Assembly: GCA_965276815.1 (NCBI GenBank)
Contig: CBDIBE010000012.1
Location: forward strand, 992,001-1,056,000
DNA from: JAVVHH01 sp965276815
GTDB lineage: Bacteria; Pseudomonadota; Alphaproteobacteria; Acetobacterales; Acetobacteraceae
DNA length: 64,000 nucleotides
Reading direction: 5' to 3'
The position numbers and the translations under genes are program-made. Shown here piece after piece: positions 50,704-59,280 of the stretch. The notes beneath the pieces were generated by a model. It was not told where the DNA came from and made no database searches. It was given only the letters and a program-made list of their open reading frames with translations. Positions within the stretch are counted from its first letter, which is position 1. Each line of letters begins with the position of its first letter.

Positions 50704-52140
50704 ATGCGGGCGGAAGCGGACGTTTTCACCACCGACGTGCCCGCCCGGCTCGATCGCCTGCCATGGGCGCGCTTTCACTGGCTCGTGGTGATCGCGCTCG
50801 GCATCACCTGGATCCTCGACGGGCTCGAAGTCACCCTCGTCGGCTCGCTCGCCAGCGCGATCACCGACAGCAAGCAGCTCCATATCGACAGCGCCCAGTT
50901 CGGCCTGACCGCCAGCGCCTATCTGGCGGGCGCCGTTCTCGGCGCGCTTGGCTTTGGCTGGCTCACCGATCGGCTGGGCCGCAAGAAATTGTTCACCATC
51001 ACTTTACTGCTCTATGTGACCGCGACCATCGCCTCCGGCTTCGCTTGGAATTTGTGGTCGTTCGCGCTGTTCCGCTTTCTGACCGGGGCCGGAATTGGCG
51101 GCGAATACTCCGCGGTCAACGCGACCATCCAGGAGCTGATCCCCGCCCGCAAGCGCGGCTTCACCGATCTGTGCATTAACGGCAGCTTCTGGCTCGGCGC
51201 CGCACTGGGCGCACTCGGCTCGGGCGTGGTGCTCGATCCCAACGTGATCGACCCGGAATGGGGTTGGCGGCTCGCCTTCGTCATTGGCGGGGTGATCGGG
51301 CTCGTCGTGCTGTTCCTGCGTAGCTTCATCCCGGAAAGCCCGCGCTGGCTGATGACCCATGGCCAACCAGAGGCCGCAAGCCAGGTCGTGCACGAGATCG
51401 AGGAGCGCGTCGAGCACGAGACGCAGGCCAAATTGCCGCCAGTGCCGGACCAGTCGCTGCGGCTGCGCCGGCATAAGGGCGATTGGTTCCTCGCCAGCCT
51501 GCGCGTCTTGGTGAAGGATTATCGGAGCCGCACCGTGCTCGGCGTGGCGCTCATGGCGTCGCAGGCGTTTTGCTACAACGCCGTCCTGTTCACCTATGCG
51601 CTGGTGCTGACCCGGTTCTATCAGGTGCCTGGGCAGGATGTGGGCTGGTATCTGCTGCCGTTTGCGCTCGGCAACCTCGCCGGGCCGCTGCTCCTCGGCC
51701 GGCTGTTCGACAGTCTGGGGCGCAAGACCATGATCACCTTCACCTACGCCTTGTCCGGGATTCTCATGGCGATCGTCGGCTGGGCCTTTTCGCAGAACTG
51801 GCTCAACGCCGCCGAACAGACCGCGGCCTGGACCGGTATCTTTTTCTTCGCCTCTGCCGCTTCCTCCTCCGCCTATCTCACCGTGGGCGAGACGTTCCCG
51901 CTCGAGGTCCGGGCCATCGCCATTGCCGTGTTTTACGCGCTCGGCACCGCTGTGGGCGGCATTGCCGGGCCCACTGTGTTCGGCTTCCTGATCCAGACCG
52001 GCTCGCGCAGCGAGTTGCTGCTCGGTTATTTGCTCGGGGGCGGGCTCATGGTGGTCGCAGCGGCGGTTGAATGGCGCTTGGGCGTGAACGCCGAGCGCCG
52101 GTCGCTCGAGGAGGTCGCGCCACCGTTATCGGCGGCTTGA
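50704..52140 (+). CDS. MFS transporter, sugar/metabolite porter-like
   Basis: A 478-residue twelve-helix transporter with the motif GFGWLTDRLGRKKLF between helices 2 and 3 and the RXGRR-like repeat RLFDSLGRKTMITF between helices 8 and 9. GIGGEYSAVNATIQELIPARKRG resembles sugar-porter and metabolite:H+ symporter proteins. The start is the ATG giving MRAEADVF. It is divergent from the PanE/SDR pair, so it may supply their substrate (inference). Confidence 0.86.
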   Translation: MRAEADVFTTDVPARLDRLPWARFHWLVVIALGITWILDGLEVTLVGSLASAITDSKQLHIDSAQFGLTASAYLAGAVLGALGFGWLTDRLGRKKLFTITLLLYVTATIASGFAWNLWSFALFRFLTGAGIGGEYSAVNATIQELIPARKRGFTDLCINGSFWLGAALGALGSGVVLDPNVIDPEWGWRLAFVIGGVIGLVVLFLRSFIPESPRWLMTHGQPEAASQVVHEIEERVEHETQAKLPPVPDQSLRLRRHKGDWFLASLRVLVKDYRSRTVLGVALMASQAFCYNAVLFTYALVLTRFYQVPGQDVGWYLLPFALGNLAGPLLLGRLFDSLGRKTMITFTYALSGILMAIVGWAFSQNWLNAAEQTAAWTGIFFFASAASSSAYLTVGETFPLEVRAIAIAVFYALGTAVGGIAGPTVFGFLIQTGSRSELLLGYLLGGGLMVVAAAVEWRLGVNAERRSLEEVAPPLSAA

Positions 52141-52164
52141 AACTTGTCCCCGGTTAAGACCGTT
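52139..52164 (+). promoter_or_regulatory. EcfG-like (general stress) promoter of csbD
   Basis: GAAAC at 52139-52143 and CGTT at 52161-52164 are separated by 17 bases. The alphaproteobacterial EcfG sigma consensus is GGAAC-N16/17-CGTT, so the -35 has one mismatch. The motif lies 39 bases before the csbD ATG and overlaps the MFS stop. Assignment is by consensus only. Confidence 0.4.
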
Positions 52165-52202
52165 TATCCCATGACGGCACGGTGCCGTGGAGGAAGAAGA
52201 CC

Positions 52203-52394
52203 ATGGTCGATCAGAATCGCGTCGAAGGTGCTTGGGACAAGACCAAGGGTGCAGTCAAGGAAGGCGTTGGCAAGGTCGTCGGCGACAACAAGATGCAGGC
52301 CGAGGGCAAGGCCGACCAAGTGAAGGGTGAGGCCAAGAACACCTACGGTGGTGCCAAGGATGCCGCGCGGGACGCGCTCGACAAGACGCCCTGA
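52203..52394 (+). CDS. CsbD family stress protein
   Basis: A 63-residue hydrophilic protein. VEGAWDKTKGAVKEGVGKVVGD and MQAEGKADQVKGEAKNTYGGAKDAARD are the CsbD repeats, which form an amphipathic helical, largely disordered chain. The ATG at 52203 has a GGAGG site about nine bases upstream. CsbD-like genes are commonly induced by general stress; molecular function is unknown. A strong terminator follows, so it forms its own unit, with an EcfG-like promoter candidate. Confidence 0.9.
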   Translation: MVDQNRVEGAWDKTKGAVKEGVGKVVGDNKMQAEGKADQVKGEAKNTYGGAKDAARDALDKTP

Positions 52395-52423
52395 CGCGTC
52401 TAGCTGTCCGACAGAATAAGCGG

Positions 52424-52455
52424 CGGGCGCCCCAACGGGCGCCCGTTGTTTTTTT
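52424..52455 (+). terminator. Rho-independent terminator of csbD
   Basis: A nine-base GC stem (CGGGCGCCC/GGGCGCCCG) with a CAAC loop is followed by TTGTTTTTTT. This is the clearest intrinsic terminator in the window, 29 bases after the csbD stop. Confidence 0.9.
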
Positions 52456-52517
52456 GCGACTACCGATCCAGCTTGGATACGCCATATCTGCCAAAGCTGA
52501 ATTGGAGCTGCTCGCGC

Positions 52518-53012
52518 GTGGTGGACCGTGAGAGTTTTCGCGACGCCATGGCCCGTCTCGGCGCCGCGGTGAACGTGGTGACAACCGTAGGCCCGGCCGG
52601 CCCTTGCGGCCTGACCGCATCGGCGGTGTGCAGCGTCACGGACGATCCGCCGACGCTGTTGCTGTGCATCAACCGCGATTCCGACATGAACGAGGCCTTT
52701 AAGGCCAGCGGCATACTTTGCGTGAACACGTTGGCCGCCTCGCAGGAGCCGCTTTCGCCGCTATTCGCAGGGTTCACCCATGTTCCTCAGCAGCTCCGTT
52801 TCGCCCCTGGCGAGTGGACGAGCCTGGTGACCGGCGCGCCGGTTCTGATCGGCGCGGTCGTCTCCTTCGATTGCCGGGTGACCCAATCCACCGAGGTCGG
52901 CACACACACGGTATTCTTCTGTGATGTCGAAGCGATCCAGGCGAGCGAGGCCAATGAAGGCCTGATCTACTTTGGCCGCTCATACCACCGCATTATCGTC
53001 GAAGCCGCCTAG
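52518..53012 (+). CDS. Flavin reductase family protein
   Basis: A 164-residue flavin reductase of the HpaC/two-component monooxygenase type. It opens ESFRDAMARLGAAVNVVTTVGPAGPCGLTASAV, then SFDCRV, VGTHTVFFCDVEAI and YFGRSYHRI near the end. Two consecutive GTGs are possible starts; GGAG lies about ten bases before the first, so I use 52518. It would reduce FMN with NADH for a partner oxygenase, none of which is next door. It is convergent with the flippase gene, with only two bases between stops. Confidence 0.87.
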   Translation: MVDRESFRDAMARLGAAVNVVTTVGPAGPCGLTASAVCSVTDDPPTLLLCINRDSDMNEAFKASGILCVNTLAASQEPLSPLFAGFTHVPQQLRFAPGEWTSLVTGAPVLIGAVVSFDCRVTQSTEVGTHTVFFCDVEAIQASEANEGLIYFGRSYHRIIVEAA

Positions 53013-53014
53013 AT

Positions 53015-54580
53015 CTACGGCGGCACCACTGACGGGCGGGAAAACCGCGCCAGCCGAACCCGGACGATGGCAAGCAGATCGGCCTCTGGCCCCGCCGGGC
53101 TGCCAGCCAGGCGCCACGAGCCGATCATCGTAGTCCAGTAGCAGACAAACCCGAGCCCCCCGACCCCAACCGCATGCAGCAGTGCCATCACCGGCGGCAG
53201 GATCTGCGGCCGCCAGGCCGACCCGGTGAGCGCCATCGCGCCCACGCACACCAGGCACGCCATGAACGTGCGGGCGACGGTCCAGACCACGGGCGAAAGC
53301 GTCGCGCCCTGCCGGCAAAGGACGGTGATGAAGATCATCCCTTCGGCCGCCGCAGTGCCGATCGACGCCAACGCCACCAACCTTATGTCGCCGGTCCGGA
53401 CGGCCAGGCTTAGCAGCGCAATCTTGACCAGCGAGGACACGATCACGATCGTGAAATTGAGCTTCAGCCGGCTATCGGCGGTCAGCGCGACGCTGCTCAC
53501 ATAGGTGAACGGCCCGAATAAGCCGAGCCAGGCAAAGATCGCGACCAGCCCTTGCGCGTCGCTCCAGCGCTGGCCGAGCAGCAGCGACACGATGTCACCT
53601 GAGAGCGCCGAGGCGATGATCGCCAGCGGTGCCAGCGTGAACAGCAACATGGCGGCGATGGGAAAGGCGCGCGTGATGATGTCCGCCCCGTCATTGCGCG
53701 CCGCCGCCAGCGCCGTGAACAGGACCGCGCCAGCCGGGTAGAGGAACTCGGTGGTCGGCAATTGCGCGATGTCCGACGCCATCACGATCATGCCCAGCTT
53801 GGTGGCGCCGAGCGCCGATCCGATGATGATCGCGTCGGACCGGTTCCACACAATGTAGCCCAGTGCCGACATCCAGGTCCAAAAGGTGACCCCCGCCAGT
53901 TCCCGCCAGCCATGCAGGCCGAAGCGCGGACGATATGGGTGGGCCCAGTAACTATAGATGAGCCGGGCCAATTTCTGCACGGCGATCCCGAGGACCAGCG
54001 CCCAGTAGCTGTGCAGCAGCACTGCCGCCGCCGCCGTGGTCAGGAACCCGGCGATGCGCGGCACGGCGGACAGCTTGAACTCCGAGTTGAACCGGAGCTG
54101 GCGGCGGAACTCGACCACGCCAATATTCTCGAGGCCGCCCAACGCATAGACGCCGGCCAGTACGAGCAGCACCGGTTCGAGCCGGCGCTCGCCAAACCAC
54201 TGATCGACAAACTGCGCCACGATCACCAGCACGAGGGCGCTAAGCGCGGCGCGGACCATCTGGATAGTAAAGCCCGCATTGTAGAGCGGGATCGGATTGC
54301 CCTTGAACCGGATCAGGCTGTCCTGAACGCCGACATCGGTGAGGGAGTCGGTCGCCGCCGTGATCGTGGAAGCAACGGCCACCACGCCGAAATCCGCCGG
54401 TATCAGCAAACGGGCGACGATGAGCGTGCCCGCCAGCCCAAGCAGGCGCGAGAATAGGCGAAAGCCAACCATCCAACCCGTTCCGGCGATTGCGCGATCG
54501 CGGATCGACTTGGGCTTGTCCGCCTCTATCCTGTCGGGCGCATCGCCGGCCGCCTCACTCACGCCACGCTCGCCCCTCAT
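53015..54580 (-). CDS. Polysaccharide flippase (oligosaccharide exporter, MATE-like)
   Basis: A 521-residue polytopic membrane protein of the Wzx/MviN-like oligosaccharide flippase family. It has about 12-14 helices with the characteristic start GWMVGFRLFSRLLGLAGTLIVARLLIPADFG, whose ARLL.P.DFG motif is diagnostic. The ATG has no clear ribosome site; a GTG six codons later is an alternative. It would flip undecaprenyl-linked repeat units for exopolysaccharide. No glycosyltransferase cluster is adjacent, but two glycan genes lie at the left end. Confidence 0.85.
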   Translation of the reverse strand: MRGERGVSEAAGDAPDRIEADKPKSIRDRAIAGTGWMVGFRLFSRLLGLAGTLIVARLLIPADFGVVAVASTITAATDSLTDVGVQDSLIRFKGNPIPLYNAGFTIQMVRAALSALVLVIVAQFVDQWFGERRLEPVLLVLAGVYALGGLENIGVVEFRRQLRFNSEFKLSAVPRIAGFLTTAAAAVLLHSYWALVLGIAVQKLARLIYSYWAHPYRPRFGLHGWRELAGVTFWTWMSALGYIVWNRSDAIIIGSALGATKLGMIVMASDIAQLPTTEFLYPAGAVLFTALAAARNDGADIITRAFPIAAMLLFTLAPLAIIASALSGDIVSLLLGQRWSDAQGLVAIFAWLGLFGPFTYVSSVALTADSRLKLNFTIVIVSSLVKIALLSLAVRTGDIRLVALASIGTAAAEGMIFITVLCRQGATLSPVVWTVARTFMACLVCVGAMALTGSAWRPQILPPVMALLHAVGVGGLGFVCYWTTMIGSWRLAGSPAGPEADLLAIVRVRLARFSRPSVVPP

Positions 54581-54614
54581 AAAGCCCGGGCCGATCTGGA
54601 CCGGCGAAGTGCGA

Positions 54615-54640
54615 CTGCCCCTCCCGCGAGAGAGGGGCAG
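54615..54640. repeat. Hairpin between binding protein and flippase genes
   Basis: CTGCCCCTC and GAGGGGCAG pair over nine bases around an eight-base loop. It sits 10 bases after the binding-protein stop (minus strand), where a terminator is expected, but without a T-run. It shares the CCGCGAGAG core with the element at 44087. Confidence 0.5.
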
Positions 54641-54649
54641 CGCTGGAGA

Positions 54650-55744
54650 TTACATCTCGCTGTAATTGCCGTTGTGCCAGACGTAAAGCACGTAATCGGC
54701 GGTGGTGATGTCACCCTTCTTGTCGAACTTCAGGTCGCCGAGCACGCTGGGGAATGCCTGGCCGCTGTGCAGCACGTCGGCCACTTTCTTGGCATCCGTC
54801 GTCCCTGCCTTCTTCACCGCATCGGCCCAGACCTGAACCGCGCCATAGGTGTAGAGGGTGTAGCCCTCTGGATCGATGTTCTTGGCCTTGAATTCCTGCA
54901 CGACCTGCTCGGCGCCGGGGCGCTTACGCGGATCGGAGGGGAACGTCATCATCGTGTTCTCGCCGGCCGGGCCGGCGATCTGCCAGAACTCGTTGGTAAC
55001 TAGCGCGTCGCCGCCGACGACCGTCGCGTTCATCCCCTGATCTTTGGCCTGGCGCGCAATCAGCCCCGTCTCGGTGTGATAGCCGCCGATATAGATCACC
55101 TCGATGCCGGCCTGCTTCATGCGGCTGACGATGGCGGAGTAGTCGCGCTCGCCGGGGGTATAAGTGGCGAACATCGCCTCCGTCACCCCGTTCGCGTTCA
55201 GGTTTTTCTTGGTCTCCTCGGCCAACCCTTTGCCATAGGCGGAGTTGTCGTTGAGGATGGCGATCTTCTTCTCCTTGAAGTGATCTGCCAAAAACTTGCC
55301 CGCAACCTCGCCCTGCTGATCGTCGCGGCCGCACACGCGGAACGTGTTCCAGGCGCCTTGATCCGTGTACGCCGGATTGGTGCTGGCCGGGCTGATCTGC
55401 AGGACGCCTTCTTCGGTGTAGACCTTGCTGGCCGGGATCGAGCTGCCGGAACAATAGTGCCCGGCGACGAAGACGACCTTGCGGCTGACCATTTCATTGG
55501 CCACCGAGACGGCCTGGCGTGGGTCGCAAGCATCGTCGCCGACCTCGAGCGCCAGTTGCTGGCCGAGTAGACCGCCTGCCTTGTTGATATCGTCGACCGC
55601 CTGCTGCGCGCCGGCCTTCATCTGGGCGCCGAATGCGGCATAATTGCCCGTCATTGGGCCAACGGTCGCGATACGGATTTGGGCATTTGCGGCGGCGCTG
55701 AGCGCGAACAGCGCGACGCCGGCCAAGAAGGTTCTGCGGAGCAC
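54650..55744 (-). CDS. Branched-chain amino-acid type binding protein (orphan)
   Basis: A 364-residue LivK-like binding protein. A GTG start has GGGAG about seven bases upstream. The signal peptide FLAGVALFALSAAANAQ is followed by IRIATVGPMTGNYAAFGAQMKAG. The conserved FVAGHYCSGSSIPAS and YTPGERDYSAIVSRMKQAGIEVIYIGGYH match the family. Liv permeases or ATPases are not in the window, so the ligand and partner transporter are unknown. Amino acids, urea or short amides are typical ligands. Confidence 0.9.
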   Translation of the reverse strand: MLRRTFLAGVALFALSAAANAQIRIATVGPMTGNYAAFGAQMKAGAQQAVDDINKAGGLLGQQLALEVGDDACDPRQAVSVANEMVSRKVVFVAGHYCSGSSIPASKVYTEEGVLQISPASTNPAYTDQGAWNTFRVCGRDDQQGEVAGKFLADHFKEKKIAILNDNSAYGKGLAEETKKNLNANGVTEAMFATYTPGERDYSAIVSRMKQAGIEVIYIGGYHTETGLIARQAKDQGMNATVVGGDALVTNEFWQIAGPAGENTMMTFPSDPRKRPGAEQVVQEFKAKNIDPEGYTLYTYGAVQVWADAVKKAGTTDAKKVADVLHSGQAFPSVLGDLKFDKKGDITTADYVLYVWHNGNYSEM

Positions 55745-55903
55745 GGCTTTTCTCCCTTTATGGTTGGTCGAAGGCCGGTAACCTAAGCGGAACCTCCTCG
55801 CCGGGGAAGCGGCCGTAGACGCAGGGGAGGATGTTGGAGCCGGAGCTCCGAGCTCCTGCCCCGGCAGCGGGCGATCATCACCGCCGGGTCGGGCGATCCA
55901 AAA

Positions 55904-56077
55904 TTAGCCGCCGCTGAGCGAGAGACGACCAGTCGAGGACCGGTGCCACGCCGCCCTGACCGGATCGGTCGCGCCGCCAACACCGAGCTTGTCAGCGGTC
56001 TCCGAAAGAACAGCCGTAGCCACGAACAGAGCGGACATGGCGACCAACACCCCGGCCAGCTTGCGAATTCCGCGCAT
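55904..56077 (-). CDS. Small secreted protein of unknown function
   Basis: A 57-residue protein with a signal peptide (LAGVLVAMSALFVATAVLSETA) and a short mature part of about 30 residues. A GGAGGA site lies seven bases before the ATG at 56077; a longer frame upstream is less likely. No family recognised. The 159 bases between it and the binding-protein gene show no other feature. Confidence 0.58.
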   Translation of the reverse strand: MRGIRKLAGVLVAMSALFVATAVLSETADKLGVGGATDPVRAAWHRSSTGRLSLSGG

Positions 56078-56154
56078 GAAATATCCTCCGTGTTCCGAGA
56101 CGATCATGGGCGAACTTAGTTTATAGAAAGTTAATTCGGCTGACTCGGCCGCAC

Positions 56155-56445
56155 TCAGCGGAAGAGAGAAGAAACAAGCCTATAGATAAGGTACCAAAGC
56201 CCGACGGACACGACGCCCGTTATCATCCAGGCGGATGCGGGTATTGTCACGCGGGGCTTGAAGGGCGACCAGCCCCTCACCCGCCTGACCTGCCCGCCAC
56301 CAATCGCGCCTGTGGCATCTTGGGCCACCGCTTCCCGGAAAACGCTGTCTCCCGGTGCAGCACCATCGCCTGCACCCGGATCACCCGAGCCGGAAAGCAG
56401 GGGGTCGGTGCCGGGCGGGGTGCGTTTTTGGTGCGTGTTCAACAT
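56155..56445 (-). CDS. Small membrane protein, hypothetical
   Basis: A 96-residue frame with a Gly/Pro/Asp-rich N-terminal region, a basic stretch (VRRVRGWSPFKPRV) and one C-terminal hydrophobic helix (SAWMITGVVSVGLWYLIYRLV). The putative ribosome site GGAGA touches the ATG, so the start is uncertain. No family recognised. The helix and codon pattern favour a real gene, but evidence is modest. The 230 bases upstream contain no gene. Confidence 0.42.
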   Translation of the reverse strand: MLNTHQKRTPPGTDPLLSGSGDPGAGDGAAPGDSVFREAVAQDATGAIGGGQVRRVRGWSPFKPRVTIPASAWMITGVVSVGLWYLIYRLVSSLFR

Positions 56446-56675
56446 TCTCCGAGACCGCGCGAGGCCGTTCAGTACTACCGTGTGAGAGTTGTCATTGGTT
56501 CGTTCCTAACCGTAACTGCGGAAAGTTTCGTATAAGCTAACGCGAACCCTGCGACTTTGTTGAACCTCAACCATGAGAGAATCATCAAAGCAGCGCGATA
56601 ACTGCCGTCCTCATCGGGCGGCCGTGAGTGACAGTCAAGTAGATTCGTCTCCGGAAGGGCGATCTGGCAACGCTT

Positions 56676-56924
56676 TCAGCGCAAAGCCGGCAAATCCGAG
56701 CCGCCGCTATCGGCGGAATCGTCCTCCTGAACCAGTCCGCGGATCGCCACGCGCAGTGGGTCGGCCGCATCCGCGGCAGCGAGCATCTGCTCGACAGCGT
56801 ACACCCAAGAGGTCATCGGCCCGCTCTCGAACGCGACATCGCCCTTTAGCCGATCCCGCCAGTTCTCGCCGAACAAGGCGGCGAGCATCGCGACCACTCT
56901 AGGGTTCTTCGGCTCGTTTTCCAT
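56676..56924 (-). CDS. Hypothetical 82-residue protein
   Basis: A small acidic helical protein (MENEPKNPRVVAMLAALFGENWRDRL...) with GGAGAGGA about six bases before the ATG, so it is well supported. No signal peptide or membrane segment. I recognise no family. It is read from the same strand as, and 57 bases after, the permease operon. Confidence 0.65.
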   Translation of the reverse strand: MENEPKNPRVVAMLAALFGENWRDRLKGDVAFESGPMTSWVYAVEQMLAAADAADPLRVAIRGLVQEDDSADSGGSDLPALR

Positions 56925-56981
56925 GCGTCCTCTCCTTTAGCCCGTATCGCTGCAGCGGGCGGCGGGACTGTCGTGCAGCCG

Positions 56982-57749
56982 CTATACCCCCGCAATCGCC
57001 TCAGGCAGCGGCGCGCCAAACCAGCGCCCGTACAAGCGCTCGGCGACCACAATCGCTGCATAGAGCGCGAGTCCGATCAAGCACAGCAGCGCAATAGAAG
57101 CCAATACCAGCGCCGTCTCGCCGATCGAGGACGCAAACAGGATAATGTAGCCAAGCCCGCCCTGCGCGGTAACGAACTCGCCGATCGTCACTCCCAGCAA
57201 TGTCATCGTCGCCGCCACCTTCAGCCCGGCGAACAAATGCGGCAGGGCATAGGGCAGTCTGATCCGCACCACCTCCTGGACCCGGCTGGCGCGCAGCGAG
57301 GCACAGAGCAGCAATGCGTTACGATCCGCCGAGAGCAGCCCGGCCACCCCCGCCACCGTCACCGGAAACAGCGCCAGGAATACGGCGAACACCATCCGGC
57401 ACGGCGTCCCGGTACCCAGCCAGACGATAAACAGTGGCGCCAGGGCGATTTTCGGCACGATCTGCAGCACCAGCAACCACGGCATTAGCATGCCGCGCAG
57501 CACTGAAGACGAGGCGATCAAGGCCGCAAGCAGCACACCAATGCCGGCCGCCAAAGAGAAGCCCTCGATCGTTTCTCCCGCGGTGATTGCAGTGTGCTGC
57601 AGCAATATATCGGGATGCGCGGCGATCGCCCGCAACACTGCCGACGGCGGCACCAGCACGGCCGTAGGTACATGCAACAGCGGAACCGCTGCCTCCCAGA
57701 AGGCGAGCACCAAGACGGCAACCAAAATCGCCGGTAACCAGTCCCTCAA
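56982..57749 (-). CDS. ABC transporter permease, SsuC/ThiX-like (second of pair)
   Basis: A 255-residue permease whose TTG start overlaps the previous permease stop (TTGA). Helices fill the sequence, and the docking loop is LLLCASLRASRVQEVVRIRLPYALPHLFAGLK. It is the last gene of the amidohydrolase/binding-protein/ATPase/permease operon. With its partner it may form a heterodimeric channel. Confidence 0.86.
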   Translation of the reverse strand: MRDWLPAILVAVLVLAFWEAAVPLLHVPTAVLVPPSAVLRAIAAHPDILLQHTAITAGETIEGFSLAAGIGVLLAALIASSSVLRGMLMPWLLVLQIVPKIALAPLFIVWLGTGTPCRMVFAVFLALFPVTVAGVAGLLSADRNALLLCASLRASRVQEVVRIRLPYALPHLFAGLKVAATMTLLGVTIGEFVTAQGGLGYIILFASSIGETALVLASIALLCLIGLALYAAIVVAERLYGRWFGAPLPEAIAGV

Positions 57750-58492
57750 GGCGCATCCGCCATGGCGCGCCGCAAGCCAATCTCAACCATCGTCACTGCG
57801 CCATACAAAGCGGCCCCAAGCGCGCACAGAATTGCGAGTGCGGCAAAGATCAGCGGCGTGTCGGACACCGAGGCGGCGTTCAGGATCGCATAGCCGAGCC
57901 CCGATTGCGCCGAAAGGAACTCGCCCACCGTAGCGCCGGTGAACGCCATGGTCGCGGCGACCCGGGCGCCGGCGAAGATGTATGGCACCGCGCCGGGCAG
58001 CCGCAAATGCCGGAACACCTGCCAGCGGCTAGCCCGGCACGCCAGCAAGAGCTGCACCGCCGAGCGATCCACCCGGCCAAACCCGGTCAGCGCACCGATG
58101 GCGATCGGGAAAACGCTGACGAACATCGCGAACGCAATGCGCGACGACCAGCCCAGCCCAAACCAGGTGATGAACAGCGGCCCAACCGCCACTTTCGGGA
58201 TGATCTGGAACAGCACGAGGTGCGGCTGCAGCGCTTGCCGCGCACTCGGCCGCAACGTCATCAACGCGGCCGTACCGACCCCGGTCACGCAGGCGAGCGC
58301 GAAGGCCGCAAGCGCCTCGCCGCTGGTCACGCCGGCATCGGCCAGCAGACCCGGCCACCGCTCCAGCAGCCGCTGCACCACCCCGCCCGGTGCGGGCAGC
58401 AACACCGCCGGAATGCTCCAAAAGCTGACAGCCAACTGCCACACCAGCAAAGCCCCGAGCGCAGTCGCAACCGGCAACGCGACCGACCTCAA
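57746..58492 (-). CDS. ABC transporter permease, SsuC/ThiX-like (first of pair)
   Basis: A 248-residue permease, also beginning at a TTG in a TTGA overlap with the ATPase stop. The docking segment is QLLLACRASRWQVFRHLRLPGAVPYIFAGAR. It resembles the next permease at the family level but differs along its length, so the pair is not a fresh duplication. Confidence 0.86.
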   Translation of the reverse strand: MRSVALPVATALGALLVWQLAVSFWSIPAVLLPAPGGVVQRLLERWPGLLADAGVTSGEALAAFALACVTGVGTAALMTLRPSARQALQPHLVLFQIIPKVAVGPLFITWFGLGWSSRIAFAMFVSVFPIAIGALTGFGRVDRSAVQLLLACRASRWQVFRHLRLPGAVPYIFAGARVAATMAFTGATVGEFLSAQSGLGYAILNAASVSDTPLIFAALAILCALGAALYGAVTMVEIGLRRAMADAP

Positions 58493-59280
58493 CGGCCAGA
58501 CCCTTGCGCCACCGCGGCGCGCAGATGCGCGCAGATCGCGGCGAACTCCGGCGTGTCCGCCACCGTGCGGTCGCGCGGCCGGGCGAACGGAATCGTCAGA
58601 TCCTCGGCAATCACCGAAGGCCGCCGCCCCATCACCAGCACCCGGTCCGCAAGCAGCACGGCCTCGCGGATGCTGTGGGTGATGAACAGCGCCGACTTAG
58701 CGTAGCGCTGCCAGACGTCGAGCAGCAGGTCGCCCATATCGTCCCGGGTGATCGCGTCCAGCGCGCTGAACGGCTCATCCATCAGCAGAATATCGGTGTC
58801 ATGGATCAGCGCGCGGCAGATGGCCGCCCGCTGGCGCATGCCGCCGGAGAGCTCGTGTGGCTTCTTGCCCTCGAATCCCACCAGCCCGACCAACGACAGC
58901 AACTCGCGCGCCTTGTCGCGATACTCGGCGCGCCGTAGGCGGCCAATAGTGATGGGAATCAGCACGTTATCCAGCACGGTCAGCCACGGCAGCAGCGTCG
59001 GGTCCTGGAACATGATGCCGGTCCGGGTCCGCGGCGCCTCGAGCTTCACGCCGTCAATGGCGATCTCGCCGCGGCTTGGCTTCTCGAGCCCGGCGCACAT
59101 CATCATCAGCGTGCTTTTGCCGCACCCGCTCGGCCCGAGGATCGCCACGAACTCACCGCGCCCCACATCGAGGCTGACCTCGTGCACCGCCTCGATCGGG
59201 CCGCGCCTGGTTTGAAAGGTCTTGCCGACCCTGGCGACGGAAATGGCCGGCGTCACCTCGACCCGCGCCGCGTCGAGCAT
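58489..59280 (-). CDS. ABC transporter ATPase, SsuB/ThiZ-like
   Basis: A 263-residue ATPase with Walker A GPSGCGKST, Q-loop FQDPTLLPWLTV, signature LSGGMRQR, Walker B ILLMDEPFSALDAITRDD and switch His in ITHSIREAV. The start overlaps the binding-protein stop (TGATG). It belongs to the nitrate/sulfonate/pyrimidine group of importers. Confidence 0.92.
   Translation of the reverse strand: MLDAARVEVTPAISVARVGKTFQTRRGPIEAVHEVSLDVGRGEFVAILGPSGCGKSTLMMMCAGLEKPSRGEIAIDGVKLEAPRTRTGIMFQDPTLLPWLTVLDNVLIPITIGRLRRAEYRDKARELLSLVGLVGFEGKKPHELSGGMRQRAAICRALIHDTDILLMDEPFSALDAITRDDMGDLLLDVWQRYAKSALFITHSIREAVLLADRVLVMGRRPSVIAEDLTIPFARPRDRTVADTPEFAAICAHLRAAVAQGSGR

Noticed and set aside
56446..56675. An EcfG-type promoter upstream of the small membrane protein
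   Set aside because: A GGAAC occurs on the minus strand but no CGTT follows at 16-17 bases, so there is no supported promoter.
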